DNA of 40,978 nucleotides from Stentor coeruleus (taxonomy: Eukaryota; Ciliophora; Heterotrichea; Heterotrichida; Stentoridae), in assembly GCA_001970955.1 (NCBI GenBank), contig MPUH01000666.1, forward strand, positions 1 to 40,978, read 5' to 3'. Of this stretch, positions 39,173-40,978 are shown piece by piece (positions within the stretch are counted from its first letter, which is position 1; every line of letters begins with the position of its first letter). The notes below the pieces were generated by a model. That model ran no database searches and was not told the origin of the DNA. It was given only the letters and a program-made list of their open reading frames with translations. The position numbers were made by a program, and so were the translations under genes.

Positions 39173-40378
39173 CTAACCAAGTAAGGCATATCTCTTAGTT
39201 TCCTCATCACTAGCTCTTTTCCTATAAGCACCAGCTGCAAAAGCTATAATAGCCAAGCCTAGCCCAGCGACAACAGTCATACTTGTTCCATCATTTAGAT
39301 CATGACGAAGGTAAATCTCGATTTTAGGCTTATTTGTTATAGAAGTAAAATATAAGGCATATTGTCTCATAAAGGGCTGACCTAAAACAATAAAATCATT
39401 AGGGCTTTTTTTGAATAAAAAGTAACATAGTCCATCCTCATAGTAAATGTAGTGCTCAGGTTTAACTACCAAAAGCTTATCTTCAATTCTAAAGTACACA
39501 TCAGGGAAACTACTAAGGTAATCAGCATCAGCACACTCTTTAAAATATTGAGTTCCGATAACAGCATTATCTGAGTTTCCATCGAGTACATGATGCATAA
39601 TTTGTTCAAGCATATTACCTGGAAGTAGAATCCTACTAACCCCAATATCTACATAACCAGAATATACAGGATGATGGAGTCTAACATTGTCAACTAATAC
39701 TCTTTGTACTGGGAATTCCCAAATGTCCCTATCCAAACTAATGTCTTTGATTTTAAGAAGTTTTTCACTGCTCTTATAATCATTGTTGTCTTCAATATAT
39801 AATTTTGATTTTAAAGTTCCATACAAATCCCCGAGTTCAAAAAAGCGCTTCTTTTTAACTAATTTAAATCCAGAGTCGCTAATATTATCCTTCGATGAGA
39901 TCCCAAATCCCATAATCCCATTAGCCGACCCTAAGTCAAATGTTCTATAAGAACTGGCTATTATGAAGTTGTTTTTTTTCAATGAGTTATTAAGATATTT
40001 AAATTCATCCTTAGCTTTAAGTCCTTTAATATATCTTCCTCCATAATAATTAATTTCAGACTCATTGATTTCAGCTTTGAATGTTTTGCTTGATGAGGTA
40101 TTGTATGAGTTTTGAAGCATCCATAAGTGAAAAGATGTGAAGTCTAATTTAAAGTTGACAGCCTCTGATTTGGAGCCAACTAGTAACTGGACGTAGTAAT
40201 AAGCTGAGTCTAGTTTTTTTGAAACAAAATCAACTTTGGATTGAAGTATTTCATGTTCAGTTGCATTGACTGGAAGGACTAGAGATGAGTTTGTTGTATC
40301 AAAGTTTAAACTTAATGAGAGCTCGCTTGTTGCTGAAGCAAAAAGGAAGAGTGATCCGATGATCAGAATTTTATACAT
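39173..40378 (-). CDS. Membrane-anchored pepsin-like aspartic protease with degenerate active site
   Basis: A 401-residue protein with a signal peptide (residues 1-17), several N-x-S/T sites, and a C-terminal membrane segment at about 367-385 followed by a basic cytoplasmic tail. The lumenal part follows the pepsin fold order. YYYVQLLVGSKSEAVNFKLD is like Y-x-x-x-I-x-I-G-T-P-x-Q-x-F-x-V-x-F-D. The flap-like YYGGRYIKGL lies at 111-120, GIMGFG at 154-159, VDIGVS at 243-248, and FIVLGQPFMRQYALYF near 329-344. The first catalytic triad DTG is D79-F-T and the second is D244-I-G. Both aspartates remain but the first glycine is lost. It may be a weak protease or a pseudoprotease. Topology resembles BACE-type enzymes. 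Confidence 0.8.
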   Translation of the reverse strand: MYKILIIGSLFLFASATSELSLSLNFDTTNSSLVLPVNATEHEILQSKVDFVSKKLDSAYYYVQLLVGSKSEAVNFKLDFTSFHLWMLQNSYNTSSSKTFKAEINESEINYYGGRYIKGLKAKDEFKYLNNSLKKNNFIIASSYRTFDLGSANGIMGFGISSKDNISDSGFKLVKKKRFFELGDLYGTLKSKLYIEDNNDYKSSEKLLKIKDISLDRDIWEFPVQRVLVDNVRLHHPVYSGYVDIGVSRILLPGNMLEQIMHHVLDGNSDNAVIGTQYFKECADADYLSSFPDVYFRIEDKLLVVKPEHYIYYEDGLCYFLFKKSPNDFIVLGQPFMRQYALYFTSITNKPKIEIYLRHDLNDGTSMTVVAGLGLAIIAFAAGAYRKRASDEETKRYALLG

Positions 40379-40860
40379 TATAAGCTTAAAAATATGGATT
40401 GGAATAAAATGATTTTTTAGACAGAAGGCTAAAAAGTATGGAAATAGGGTTTAGGATTTTAAAGGGTGTTAAGATATTAGGCATATATGATTTTCGAATT
40501 TTATTTGAGAGGTTATGCAGGATTGTTTATCATTTAAAAGTATTGGGAAATATTATAATGTCAGAAATGAGTTTTATAAAGAAAAGAGTATTCTGTTTGG
40601 TGAGAATATATGAAATATAAACTTGAATTTTACTGAAAGGGAAATTCTAGTTAGATTGTTTAAAAATTTGTGATTTCTGAAGTGAAGACAAGGAAATTAT
40701 TAATGTAGTGAAGCAAGAAAATAATGCACTAATTTAAGGGCGATAATCAAATTAAAGATAAGGTATAAATATAAAGCAATCATAAATATATGATAATGCT
40801 AAACATTTGGGATCTTATATTGGCCTCTGTCTAGAATTTACAAAAATTCTGGGGCAAATA
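40379..40860. other. Tandem spacer
   Basis: Left half G-rich, then AT-rich. A 60-codon plus-strand frame at 40438-40620 is not judged coding, since it is hydrophobic and G/T-biased like the spacer itself. No RNA gene recognised. Confidence 0.5.
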
Positions 40861-40977
40861 CTATAAATTTCCTAATGCTTTTTTGAATGTTGAAATAGCT
40901 AAATAAAACTCTGAAGGATTACTCGAATAAAACTTACCCAGCTTGCTTTTCAATTTATTCTGCAGCTCAAAAGATAA
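40861..40977 (-). CDS. 3' end of an unidentified protein gene (truncated by the window edge)
   Basis: On the minus strand the frame is open from the window end to TAG at 40861-40863, giving 38 residues beginning LSFELQNKLKSKLGKFYSSN. The composition is charged and protein-like. The segment contains a 16-nt GT-AG stretch (40922-40937); splicing it would change the frame and end the protein sooner, so the unspliced reading is preferred. No family recognised. Confidence 0.45.
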   Translation of the reverse strand, partial: LSFELQNKLKSKLGKFYSSNPSEFYLAISTFKKALGNL

Positions 40978-40978
40978 C

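Noticed and set aside
40438..40620. 60-codon plus-strand frame
   Set aside because: Hydrophobic, G/T-driven composition like the surrounding spacer, with no supporting context.
1..40978. CRISPR array, rRNA, tRNA or classical transposon genes
   Set aside because: No spaced repeat array, no rRNA-like sequence, no recognised tRNA and no transposase or reverse-transcriptase motif was seen by eye.

Overview
The window looks like macronuclear DNA of a heterotrich ciliate, most likely Stentor or a close relative. Two genes carry introns of exactly 15 nt (10457-10471 and 38236-38250), a size known from Stentor. Long reading frames end in TAA, TAG or TGA with none used internally, so the code is standard, unlike most ciliates. 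DNA between genes is very AT-rich, genes are dense and mostly intronless, and cilium genes (CFAP52, CFAP20, a Tctex-type dynein light chain) are present. The species is inferred from these traits, not from a database match.

Layout. 1-2898: the 3' end of an unknown gene, a frameshifted multi-pass membrane protein (-) and a RING-finger protein (-) split by an assembly junction. 3416-8459: NUF2 (+), a three-finger C2H2 protein (-) and an HSA+SANT protein resembling the NuA4 subunit Eaf1/Vid21 (-). 8516-16468: a full-length IP3-receptor-type calcium-release channel (+). 16663-18730: a small ankyrin protein interrupted by a 67-bp insertion (-), a probably acylated coiled-coil protein (-) and a frameshifted orphan (+). 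19551-24402: a polo-like kinase (+), a PPP1R36-like protein (-), a candidate microprotein (-) and a degraded reading frame (-). 24829-32937: a cyclic-nucleotide-binding-domain potassium channel (-), ethanolamine-phosphate cytidylyltransferase (+), an orphan (+), CFAP52 (+) and V-ATPase subunit E (+). 33415-40977: dynein light chain (-), a 3-hydroxyacyl-CoA dehydrogenase (-), a candidate 51-residue protein (-), RPS18 (+), CFAP20 (-), an R2R3-Myb protein (+), a membrane-anchored degenerate aspartic protease (-) and the 3' end of another gene (-).

The genes do not form an operon. They are independent housekeeping, mitotic, ciliary and ion-signalling genes, as expected for a ciliate chromosome.

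Main points for a second look. (1) A 67-bp insertion bounded by 6-bp direct repeats breaks the ankyrin gene, and its precise removal restores an uninterrupted ankyrin repeat; this is the pattern of an unexcised internal eliminated sequence or a small mobile insertion. (2) Spacers are G-rich on their left side and C-rich on their right side on the top strand whatever the gene orientation, so the strand reading outward from a gene is G-rich. (3) Several proteins have altered key residues: the polo-box phosphopeptide pincer, the IP3-receptor pore filter and ligand pocket, and the aspartic-protease triad. (4) Four single-N positions are each flanked by near-identical sequence, probably uncollapsed contig overlaps, and they break at least two genes.
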